DNA of 15,515 nt from Saccoglossus kowalevskii. Lineage: Eukaryota > Hemichordata > Enteropneusta > Harrimaniidae. The notes below the pieces were generated by a model. That model was given only the letters and a program-made list of their open reading frames with translations. It was not told where the DNA came from and searched no databases. The stretch is taken from positions 121,550-137,064 of the forward strand of contig NW_003136836.1 of the NCBI RefSeq assembly GCF_000003605.2, read 5' to 3'. Positions 7,666 to 15,515 of this stretch are shown one piece after another (the stretch's first letter is position 1; the number at the start of each line of letters is the position of its first letter). The position numbers were made by a program, and so were the translations under genes.

Positions 7666-7850
7666 ATTTGTTCATAATCAGCAAATTAGAAACAATCAAT
7701 TATAACCAAATATAATTTACTTTCTGAAAGCTTTTATGTAAAATATACTGCCATCCATGGCAGCAAATAGAATTTGATCTCTTCCTGTTGTGTACTCGTG
7801 GAGAGAGAATAAAAAAATGTTATTTTAACATCTCCGTGAAAAAATATTGT
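7666..7850 (+). other. NOP2 3' UTR (approximate end)
   Basis: This sequence lies between the stop codon and the region just past the poly(A) signal. Cleavage would be expected about 10-30 bases after the signal; the exact site cannot be read from sequence. It is AT-rich with no open frame of note. Confidence 0.6.
7808..7813 (+). terminator. NOP2 polyadenylation signal AATAAA
   Basis: This is the canonical hexamer, 143 bases after the stop codon and the first one downstream of it. T-rich sequence (from about 7848) and a TGTGAGG run (near 7890) follow, consistent with downstream elements. Confidence 0.65.
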
Positions 7851-8103
7851 TTAATTTTTATTTAACCTGTATGTATGGACCTAATTAATGTGTGAGGTAA
7901 TAGTTATTGTGACTTCAGCTATTTGCTGTTCACTTGGTATTAAACAAACAAAATTATGTTTTGACTATTCTGTTTGAGAGAACAATGCCGGATGGTAGTA
8001 TTTGTTCAATAAGTTGACCATCTTCCTGGCAAATGAAAACATTCACACTTTTTTTATGGCAACAAGTAGCAGATTTCCACCATGTCTAATTTGGTAGATT
8101 AGC

Positions 8104-8193
8104 CCAGTCGTGATAATTTAATATTATATGATAATTATAGGATAGAAAGAGTCTGTAGAACCTCTCGCTTGGACACAAAATTATCACGACTGG
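8104..8193. repeat. 90-bp perfect-ended inverted repeat (MITE or hairpin)
   Basis: CCAGTCGTGATAATTT at 8104-8119 is perfectly complementary to AAATTATCACGACTGG at 8178-8193, leaving a 58-bp AT-rich centre. Sixteen perfect paired bases are far beyond chance. It may be a very small MITE or a transcribed hairpin; no target duplication is clear. Confidence 0.7.
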
Positions 8194-9133
8194 TCTGTTC
8201 TGCTACGCCCTCTGTAGTTGTCATCACAATTTTGTCGTAATAAATATGCTAATGAGTGAAAGTGTCAACCAATACGAAAAGCAGCTTTTGGTCCCGTCTG
8301 TTCTACTCGTCTGTGGCCCGGCACGTAGAATCTTTTGTGCAAGTGCATGCCCACGGATAGCTGCATTTAGTGTTCATTTCTGTGCAATGTAAAATCATAT
8401 TGCTGCTGTGGACGGCGACGACCGTCAAATTGTTTCGGTTCTGCTGCTCTCTCTGCAAGGACAACTGACTATTAGCTGTATTTTACTATTCTGTTCTTGG
8501 TCGCATTTTGCTTACCGTATATCATTAAGACACTGACTAGTACTAGTACTAGTAAACGAAACTCAGAATTAAAGGGGACTCTGAATCGCCAGTTGTGAAC
8601 TTCGAAATCTCATTTATTGGGATTTCCGCATGAAGTTACACGGGAAAAATGCATCATTACGGCAAGGAAAAATATTGATTTCTTTGTACAGGTTGTACAA
8701 TAAATTCTCTAATTAATATTTCATTTTTGTTTAGTGTGCCTGTATGTATTAAAATTGTATGTACACATTTTGTCTAATTGGTGGTGGGAATTGGGAAGCC
8801 AGTTTATAAAATCATGAACATATATTTTTGTAAATAAGACAGAATACACCCTTTAAGAAAGAAGTTCACTGATGGAATATTTTATTTTGAAACTTCTTTC
8901 AATTTTAATTAGTTGTATGCAATAAATCAGTAATAATTAAAATATATATACATTCCCTTATTTCATTGCTGAGACTGAGTTTTACATTTGTTTCATACTA
9001 TAATTTCTTATCTACTGAGTATATTAATATATATGGGGATTATTAATTTCAATAAACAACATTCAACTATCCTTCTGCGACACCAATAAGATCATCACTT
9101 ATAGTATGTCACTAAGCAGTATAACAAGAATGC

Positions 9134-9372
9134 ATGATGCAAAGCCCATTCTATAAATGGTCAAATGTTTCTTGGTCTAAAAAATTAGGGGCATTATCAG
9201 AGGATTCATCTTATTTAGGAAATCCTGGCAAAGCAACTGCACAAATCATAGGGGCAAATTAACAGCTTCTAAGGATGGTATTCCCAGATTAACACCAGTT
9301 GTTAAAGACACACTCAGACAACTAACAAATATTAATATTAGTTTGAGAGACGCATACAATTTTAATTCTTAA
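9134..9372 (+). pseudogene. Possible decayed coding fragment, unrecognised
   Basis: A frame open from 9125 gives, from ATG 9134, SPFYKWSNVSWSKKLGALSE and then DSSYLGNPGKATAQIIGAN before TAA at 9260-9262. A different frame then stays open through GKLTASKDGIPRLTPVVKD and TLRQLTNINISLRDAYNFNS to TAA at 9370-9372. Both peptides have a protein-like residue mix in a locally AT-rich region, as if one frameshift split a former exon. I recognise no family, no splice sites fit, and each frame alone could be chance. Confidence 0.2.
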
Positions 9373-9719
9373 CAAAAACAAAACGACCAGTTACTGCGAC
9401 AAAGCCCTACTCCCTGTGAAAGCTACCAGCAACAAAATCCACTCACCGCATAAGCCACTCACTGTGTAGCAACTCGTACAAATAAAATAAAATAGCAGCA
9501 CTAAACCATTTTTCAATTTTCCCTCCGATGAGAATCAAAACCTCTTTTGTAGTACCCCCCCCCCCTTACGAAAAGTCCATCCATTGTGTAAGACTGAGTA
9601 TGAGCTGGCGAACACTTGTTTTTCTGGTCAGAATTCTATTACATACATGTGGTTTCAACAAATTAAAATAATATTTTGATCTTTGTAACCTGTTGTTTTT
9701 TGGGGGGGGGGGGGATTCA

Positions 9720-10152
9720 CCCATACGCTAACATTAAAGCGCGGTGGTCGTCGCGCAGCGCGTGTTCGAATTTCATGTAAATAAACAATGTATTTTACAC
9801 GCGTTGTATATGTCGCTATGAGTCCCATATCGAGTAGGTCGCGGCACGACGACTCCCGCCCTATAATATTGTCGTCTAAGGAGTACTAAATTAGTGGTAC
9901 GAGTCCCCGAAACTGTTTCAGCTATAGCGCCCTCAATGTTCTGTTGCTACAAATCGGAGGTCCGTGAAACACCGCGAGATTTTGATGATATCGGCGCCAT
10001 CTTCAAAAAAGATCACCTCGGCCGAATCAGTTGTTTTCGGCAATTTTGAAACAAACTTTACAAAGGACACAATGCGCTACGTAAATTATACATTCGTGTA
10101 AGGAACACTACAATTTACGCCGTGATTTGAGAAGAACTCGATAATAACAACG
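9720..10152 (+). promoter_or_regulatory. Putative TRAIP promoter and non-coding first exon
   Basis: This is the most CpG-rich stretch of the window, with GCGCGG, GTCGTCGCGCAGCGCG, ACGCG and GGTCGCGGCACGACGAC. GGCGCCATCTT (9993-10003) is the reverse complement of AAGATGGCGCC, a YY1-type core-promoter motif. A good donor ACG|GTACGT (exon end at 10152) could splice to the acceptor at 11605, placing a 5' UTR exon here. A housekeeping gene such as TRAIP commonly has a TATA-less CpG promoter. The transcription start is not visible; this is inference from composition and position. Confidence 0.4.
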
Positions 10153-11605
10153 GTACGTCATGTTTCTGTGAGTCAATTAATGGGTGTTTCGTCTTTTGAT
10201 CTTAGGAAGTTCACACCATGTCCATTTCATAACAATGAAAAATTTAAATCATTTTTGTCGCATCCTCGATCGGACCTTTATTGTTATTGATTGCAACAAC
10301 ATCGCTATATTCTGTTGAAAACTGATCCTCTCTGGTCAAAATGACAAGGCGATCTTCAATTATGCGTCAGTTCAAAAACAAATACTAGTAAAAAAAACAT
10401 AGTTGTGTATTGTTGTGTACAAATAGTTCTGTACACAGATGACTTTGCTTTGTTCGAGCATGTACCTACTACACTGTCTGTACATGTATATAGTAAGTTT
10501 ATTATTCAAAAAAACGAAAAACAATTAAAAATTATTTACAATATTATTTAATATTTAAAATTGATAATAATTCATAATCTAAAAAGGCAAATAAAAAGAT
10601 AAATGTACGGTGATTTATTATAATACACAATGATATGATCCACCGTCCCTCAACACAGGATGGTGTATGATCGTACCTCGTTTATTTACTTGTTTATTCA
10701 GAATAAATATGGTTCAAAGAAAATATATACTAGTACGTAGTAAAGGTTTTTCAGGAAGTAAAATTCACAGTAATTATTTTCATGGACAGTGTTTTAAACT
10801 ATATAGTAGTATTTTTTGAAAGCTCATACATTGATTCACACATTCTGTTTATACCTCCATGTTTCACACTAATTAAAAATCAATGTTATGTCAGGTAAAA
10901 CTTTCATTGAAGATTCAAATGAGTACTGTGAAAAAATTTAAAGGAATATCACAGTTTTATTTCTTGAAAATGCAGAATGACATTTATCACAGTGATATTG
11001 CATAACTTTTTTTTTAATGCATACATGCATTTTCACCATAATATGTTGTGTGTATTCACATTCAGATAAATGGTTAATCAAATGAGTACTACCGTACTCA
11101 GCAGGCTCTCATCAGATTTCTGCACTTTTTTAGAAATTGTGGATGTGGTCCAGGTGTATATGAACAATTTCTGATCATCATTTTTGTTTAATTTACACAT
11201 TCAAAAGTGGTTGGTGAATTAGTGAGCATGTTAGCTAACTTGCTTCTCCAGTATACTAATTAATAAACTCTATACTGTAAAAGAATTAATTATTCACCAG
11301 GTTTTAATTTTGCTTATTTCACTGACTGGAAAATGCGCTAGATTAAAACCCAGTGAATGTGTAAAATTTAGTATATTATTATCTATTAAAATGATAAAAC
11401 TGTGAATTTAAAATCCACCGAATATGCCTGAAATGGTAAATCAGAGAAATTTAAACCCAGTGAAAATTACCATAATCATTTTACAGTAGTTTGCATCATT
11501 TTGTACACAATATTTCCAAATTGAATTGAGACAAACATAACTCTTATTGTGGTTATCACGCACTGGGATGAAATCTTGCAGAAATTAATTTAATTCTTAT
11601 TCTAG
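10153..11605 (+). other. TRAIP upstream region or first intron
   Basis: If the non-coding first exon is right, this is intron; otherwise it is upstream flank. It is very AT-rich (especially 10500-10620) and contains one TA-flanked MITE (11273-11488). No open frame of interest is present. It ends with the acceptor ATTCTTATTCTAG at 11605. Confidence 0.55.
11273..11488 (+). mobile_element. TA-flanked MITE, third member of the CTGTAAAA family
   Basis: Ten-base perfect inverted ends TACTGTAAAA (11273-11282) and TTTTACAGTA (11479-11488) enclose about 200 bp. Its size matches the copy at 4012-4219, and it has similar subterminal layout: TTTCACTGACTGGAAAA, then AAAACCCAGTGAA twice. Its right end is 117 bp upstream of the TRAIP start-codon exon. 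Confidence 0.72.
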
Positions 11606-11713
11606 GAGGGAATGAATGATGTTACAAGCCAGCTGTACCATCTGCTCTGACTTATTTGAAGTTGAAAGTAATGTATCCGCTACACACTGTGGACACGTCT
11701 TCCATGAGCATTG
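11606..11713 (+). CDS. TRAIP start exon (RING, first half)
   Basis: The exon follows the acceptor TTCTAG; 11606-11615 is 5' UTR and coding starts at ATG 11616. It encodes MMLQASCTICSDLF, EVESNVSATHCGHVFHEH and two bases of a cysteine codon, ending in phase 2 at CATTG|GTGAGT. The ATG at 11612 is in another frame that stops after 12 codons. Confidence 0.9.
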
Positions 11714-14700
11714 GTGAGTGTAACCATCTTAGGAACTTTTGACAAAATATTTTCACTCATGTACATGTATGATGAGAGCTGTAAACATTATGTACAACTC
11801 TAGTTGGTTAAAACATTGAGCTAAACAAATTTACCAACAATACCATTTTATTCAACCTTTTCACCACCAGACTTTCTCACCCTAATGCATTTTTTTTCTT
11901 ATATTCTTCAATATTTCTGGAAATGAGCCCCAATTTTCAATTTTTTACTAAAAAAATGTGACTGTTTTTGATCCAATCATTTAAAGGAAAGAGCAGACTA
12001 TAAAAGGGACTATTTCATGAATGTGAAAAGAGGGAACTGGTGGTGAAAAGGTTAACCAACTAGAAAAACATGTATATAATAAAAATACAAATAACAAAAA
12101 ATTTTTTTTTTACCCTTTGAGTGCTATTGTCAACTTCTGGCATCATCTACAACATTATTTGTATGGTTCTTCCTACATGAAATGTCGATAAAAATTGATA
12201 AACCTTTTGATCAAACACTAAAACCATTATCTAAAACTGTCTGTATGGTCTAAAATTGCTTCTGAATCAGATTTTGTTGCATTTTGGGGATACTGTAGTC
12301 TGTATTTGCTCTATTAGAAGCCCATCTCCAGCACATAAACCATAGACAATATAGTAGGACTGTCTATGCATAAACCAACCATTGCATTAATTGTATGCTG
12401 CATCATTACATTATGACTTATTTTGACCAAAAAGTACATGTCATATGAATAGAGAACATCTAGTTAAGCGTGTGTTTACCAAGTGACTTAAAAGATTGTA
12501 CCTGATTGGCTACACAACCTTAATATCTAACAGTCAAGCCAATCAAAAAGCAGCTTATTAGTTGACAGGTTCTTTCCACAAAATGAATTCAATCATGTCT
12601 TCACTAAAAAAACTAAATACTTCAACTCAACTGCAAAGCTATACTGCAAACAGTTGTTTAGGATGGTTTTTTACAACAAACATCAGCTGTGATTGTTCTG
12701 GAGATCAACCATATTTATGTTCAGTTTACAGAGATGGCTTAACCAATCCAAGACTTGTCCGCAATGTCGAGCTGATTGCTTTGCCCGGAATGTCGTCAAG
12801 CGCTTGTACTTCAATCAGAGCGAGGAGGAGGCTGTCACAGAGTTAGATGCCTCATCACTCAAGGTAATAATCAGTTTGCATTCAATGTCTGTAATCGTTC
12901 ATGTCGGTCATATTATTGTAAAACACTTTTAAATGGCCACAATGTACATGCCATTTCAGCGAATTTTCCTCAATGCATAAATTACCAAAATCTTAATTTA
13001 GCTAAATTTCTAATGATCTAATTGTGAGTGAATTGCTGTACTTCGTTGATCATTAGCCCAGGAGCCTGAACATGTAAAATCAGGAAAGTAAGGGGTGGGC
13101 TTATATTCGAGGATCACCTCAGAAAAGATGATTTAGGGGAGGGGGTTAACTTTGTAACAATATTACCACCCATGACAAATTATGTCTTTCGTTCACCAAG
13201 CCTGTTTCGGGGAAATCAAACAAAAACTTAGATGCATAGCAATTCTCGCCTGATTCGAACTGAAAGAACGTCCTTTGATCTAACAGGTTAGGTTTTTCAT
13301 TAACCAATGAAAATGCTGTGTCATTGTGATTAAATTTCCCGATTATTGACGATGTAATTTTTTTAACGCAATGCGGAAGTGAATTACCTCGATATTAAAA
13401 TGTGATCTGTAGCACTGATTTTGACAGAAAAATTGTTAATTTTTTTTTTTCTAAAAACTGGTAATTCGCAGTTTTAGAAAAATAAACTTGAGTGTGGAGG
13501 AAGTATTTAAACACCTTTCACGGTTGCCAACAGGTCACGTCAAGGAATAGTTTACTTGTTCACACCCCATTCACGATAGTCTTAATGGACACGATTAAAT
13601 AAAACGATGTCCAATGACCAGGTTTACTACTCAAAGAAATACTAGTATGAATCAGGGTTCATTCTGAGTAAATAACAAAATAGAAAACGTGCGAACCGTG
13701 TTGTTTACGTTTGCTATGCACTCTGAAATTAATGCAAGTTTTCTCACAAAAGCATGAACCAAACAATGAAATACACTTTTTACACCCATCTTTTAATAGT
13801 TGTGTTCACGTTACACAAAGTACGGGCTAAGATTTAAGCTGATTTAGGCTTATCTAGCATATTTGCATTTCGGCTAGACCCAATTGCGTCCACGCACAGG
13901 GAGGGCCAGTCGTTAGCACGGGCTAAGGTGCAAACCGCTATTTACGAACGAAAAATGGATGACACGCGCAAGGTTCTATTTCTGCTGCTGACATGTTTCG
14001 TTCTAATTTTGAAGTGACGTGCACAGGAACGCGAAAGAAGACGGACCCAACTTATTTGGATGCAAAGAAACAGTATACAACGGCGTAACAGAATACAGAG
14101 TTTTATTAATGCATGTCGTAGACAGCGTACCAAATTTATTTTGTCTACGATTGGTGCTGCTGTACGCTCTACTACAGCGACCCGATCAGTGTGGAAGCGT
14201 GTACACTGAGCTCGGTTACCATTCTGGGAATGAGAAAGTTGGATATATTTGATCACGTGCATAATGTTCACACCCGAAGGTCGCCGCAGAGGGCGCTTAG
14301 CCCTGGGCTAAGCGTTCGCACACACATCGTTAGCCCATGCTAAGGGTCTAGACCACGTCTTAAATTCGGATCAGATTTAACCCGTACTTAGCATTCCTTA
14401 GCCCGTGCTAAGCGTTCACGCACAATTGCAACGAACACAACTAATGAATGTTTTTGAAGCCCGGTAAAAACACCCTGGACTTATAATCGGGGATGCCCTC
14501 AATTTGCTAAATCTCTAAAAATAGAAGGGTGGGCTTATACTCAGGCAGGGGCTTATAATCGGGGAAGTATGGTAGTGCAATTACAGTTTAGCTAAATTAG
14601 CTAAAATAACATGCTAGCTAAAAGGCATTTCTTACAGTAGATACTGTCAACAGTTTAGTTTGTGCTAGAAAGTTTTTTGTGATTCCATAATTTGAAGCCT

Positions 14701-15104
14701 TTCTCAAGAAAAACATTTTGCTGAAGTCACTGTGACTCTCTGGAGCCCAGTTAAATATTCACTACAACTAATCCTATCTCATGAAATCTAGTAAATGTTC
14801 ACTATGACTCACCTCATCAGGAACCTCAATGATTGTTCGCTACAATTTCCAGTCTTTATAGACCCCGGTGAAACTACTGGTAACACGCAGTAGATATCCA
14901 AATAGATAAATTATAATATTTATTATTTGTTCATAGAATGAATTAGACAGAACCAAGGCTTTACTTAGCCAGAGAAACAGAGAGAAGTCTGCTTTCAAGA
15001 AGACCAAAGATGCACTGAGTGAAGAAATTACTAAATTAACATCGCAGATTGGTGACTTGATAGACAGAGTAAATAAAGAAGAAATAACTAATAGTGCTTT
15101 GAAG
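11616..15104 (+). CDS. TRAIP, RING-type E3 ubiquitin ligase, 5' part (3 coding exons)
   Basis: Exons 11616-11713, 12725-12863 and 14937-15104 join in frame to give residues 1-135 of TRAIP. The protein begins MMLQASCTICSDLFEV, and the RING ligands are C7, C10, C25, H27, H30, C33, C44 and C47, all intact and at the same residue numbers as in human TRAIP. Residues after about 72 are a charged helix (NELDRTKALLSQRNREK onwards) that begins the family's coiled coil. An in-frame TGA at 11613-11615 fixes the start at 11616 or the adjacent ATG at 11619. By family knowledge, TRAIP ubiquitinates the CMG helicase at stalled or converging replisomes and at interstrand crosslinks, and acts in the nucleus. 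The C-terminal part, including any PCNA-binding motif, lies past the window. NOP2 is upstream on the same strand. Confidence 0.93.
11714..12724 (+). other. TRAIP intron after the start exon (1,011 bp)
   Basis: This intron carries the second TTAA-type element (11852-12055), a stem CATAGACA/TGTCTATG (12341-12368) and a stem TGATTGGCT/AGCCAATCA (12503-12511 and 12537-12545). It ends at TATGTTCAG. A frame open through the last 160 bases is a read-through of the following exon in another frame. Confidence 0.75.
11852..12055 (+). mobile_element. TTAA-type inverted-repeat MITE, copy 2, uninterrupted
   Basis: The ends CCTTTTCACCACCAG (11856-11870) and CTGGTGGTGAAAAGG (12037-12051) are perfect inverted repeats. 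They are flanked by TCAA at 11852-11855 and TTAA at 12052-12055, a TTAA duplication with one change. It is the same family and orientation as 3175-3763 but lacks the nested insert, reading TTCAATATTTCTG where that copy is interrupted. Confidence 0.82.
12725..12863 (+). CDS. TRAIP second coding exon (RING, second half)
   Basis: The first base completes the C33 codon (TG+T). It then encodes LQRWLNQSKTCPQCRADCF, ARNVVKRLYFNQSEEE and AVTELDASSLK, ending in phase 0 at AAG|GTAATA. The acceptor TTCAG|T is the only one that restores the RING cysteine, which settles the junction. The residues after the RING match the human region leading to the coiled coil. Confidence 0.92.
13797..14443 (+). mobile_element. 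Non-autonomous DNA transposon with long inverted ends and palindromic motifs
   Basis: The ends TAGTTGTGTTC and GAACACAACTA are inverted. Roughly 130 bp at each side correspond imperfectly in inverted order, including CTAGACCC (13874-13881, and reversed as GGGTCTAG at 14344-14351). Subterminal motifs of TTAGCCC/GGGCTAA type occur at 13823-13831, 13913-13927, 14294-14314, 14330-14344 and 14398-14412. The centre (13950-14270) contains open frames on both strands without a recognised transposase. The target duplication is ambiguous: TA, or AAT if the element begins at AGTTG. The superfamily is not assigned. Confidence 0.65.
14294..14314. repeat. 21-bp perfect palindrome
   Basis: CGCTTAGCCC and GGGCTAAGCG flank a single T. 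It is the most perfect of the TTAGCCC/GGGCTAA motifs in the surrounding transposon and may be a transposase-binding or cruciform site. Confidence 0.75.
14937..15104 (+). CDS. TRAIP third coding exon (coiled-coil start)
   Basis: This 56-codon, phase 0-0 exon runs from NELDRTKALLSQRNREK to IDRVNKEEITNSALK, between CATAG| and AAG|GTACAT. It is highly charged with leucine or isoleucine at heptad-like positions, as in the TRAIP coiled coil. The opening NELDxxxAxLSQ matches the human protein at the same place. Confidence 0.9.
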
Positions 15105-15515
15105 GTACATGTATATTATGAATATTTAAGTTGGAAGAAAAATACAACATATACCATTTTTAAGGTTTTGTTGACAGTTGTGCAGTGGTGTATTTCATGT
15201 GTGCACACTCTGAATCATAAAGGATTTATATGATACTATCCAGTGTTCTCCCCAGGCTCAGAGGCAAGCATGGCGGTCTAATTTGCATGCTAATTTGCAT
15301 ACTAATTTGCATATTTTTCAGGATTCACTCTCACAAAAACAAACATACAAGACAGTATTAAAATGTATGAGAGACTTTATTTTAATTACATAATACTTTA
15401 CATAATATACCATAATTTGACAAGATCGTCATTTAATGTGAACTGTTCCATAAAACTTAGTCTAAACTATTCCTTCTGACTTTGTTGTGCTCCAAACATT
15501 GGCTGCCTTACTGTA
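15105..15515 (+). other. TRAIP third intron, left part
   Basis: This intron continues past the window. It contains CAGTGTTCTCCCCAGG at 15241-15256, which looks like a hAT-type transposon end whose partner is not in view, and then three tandem octamers (15278-15313). The remainder is AT-rich without features. Confidence 0.65.
15278..15313 (+). repeat. Three tandem 12-bp units, each with an ATTTGCAT octamer
   Basis: CTAATTTGCATG, CTAATTTGCATA and CTAATTTGCATA follow one another without gaps. Each contains ATTTGCAT, the reverse complement of the POU/Oct octamer ATGCAAAT. The 12-bp period puts sites a little over one helical turn apart. They may be regulatory or part of a repeat beginning at 15241. 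Confidence 0.7.

Larger units (their letters stand above)
7851..9719. other. Intergenic region between NOP2 and TRAIP
   Basis: I see no convincing gene. It holds a 16-bp inverted repeat (8104-8193), a short ACTAGT-type run (8538-8553), a 10-bp stem GAAAGAAGTT/AACTTCTTTC (8857-8866 and 8891-8900), a CCAAT motif near 8269, a possible decayed coding fragment (9134-9372), a C run near 9547-9558 and a G run near 9700-9713. From about 8240 to 8520 it is somewhat richer in G+C than its surroundings. Confidence 0.6.
12864..14936 (+). other. TRAIP second intron (2,073 bp)
   Basis: The intron holds a transposon at about 13797-14443, flanked by what looks like an older repeat with GGGTGGGCTTATA motifs (13091-13106 and 14529-14544). 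A stem TTCTAAAAACTG/CAGTTTTAGAA lies near 13450-13482, and a degenerate repeat of about 39 bp (AAATATTCACTAC, AAATGTTCACTAT, GATTGTTCGCTAC) lies at 14752-14846. The acceptor is TTTGTTCATAG|A. Confidence 0.7.

Noticed and set aside
9737-9775. tRNA-like or tRNA-SINE-like GTTCGAAT segment
   Set aside because: The loop motif GTTCGAAT is present, but the flanking bases do not form a T-stem and I cannot build acceptor or anticodon arms.
12562-13021. Overlapping plus-strand frames around the second TRAIP exon
   Set aside because: Only the frame that gives LQRWLNQSKTCPQC completes the RING and joins the flanking exons. The others are shadows or run into introns.
13240-13275. Possible minus-strand tRNA T-arm (ATTCGAAC)
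   Set aside because: No paired stem of five bases and no A box at a proper distance.
13942-14271. Minus-strand open frame of 109 codons
   Set aside because: It lies wholly inside the transposon core, opposite an arginine-rich plus-strand frame, and has no recognisable domain.
15509-15515. TACTGTA at the window end as a fourth CTGTAAAA element
   Set aside because: Only seven bases are visible before the sequence stops, which is too few to call.

Overview
This window is eukaryotic, from an animal. It is AT-rich (about one third G+C by eye). Both recognisable genes are split into short exons by GT-AG introns, and much of the rest is introns full of short dispersed and inverted repeats. The gene structure and the many small non-autonomous DNA transposons fit a marine invertebrate, but I cannot name the species.

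Layout. Positions 1-817 lie in an intron and hold a dispersed repeat followed directly by a 13-unit, 32-bp minisatellite. Positions 1057-7665 carry the last seven exons of NOP2 (NSUN1), the nucleolar 25S/28S rRNA m5C methyltransferase, on the plus strand. Its 5' exons lie before the window. A poly(A) signal follows at 7808-7813. Positions about 7850-11605 are mostly intergenic, with a CpG-rich stretch near 9720-10150 that may be the promoter and first 5' UTR exon of the next gene. From 11616 onwards lie the first three coding exons of TRAIP, a RING-type E3 ubiquitin ligase, also on the plus strand. It runs off the right edge. All ten exons join in frame with matching phases and give continuous homology to NOP2 (270 residues visible) and TRAIP (135 residues visible).

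The two genes are a head-to-tail pair of housekeeping genes (ribosome biogenesis; replication-stress ubiquitin signalling). Nothing in the sequence says they act together.

The most interesting content is in the introns. (i) A TTAA-flanked inverted-repeat element occurs in both genes; the NOP2 copy is split by a second, TA-flanked element, and the TRAIP copy preserves the empty site. (ii) A repeat with about 150-bp internal monomers occurs twice in NOP2; one copy carries a 25-bp hairpin insertion with a 7-bp target duplication. (iii) A roughly 645-bp transposon in TRAIP intron 2 has long inverted ends studded with palindromic TTAGCCC/GGGCTAA motifs. (iv) Three tandem POU octamers lie in TRAIP intron 3. 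I found no new multi-gene system.
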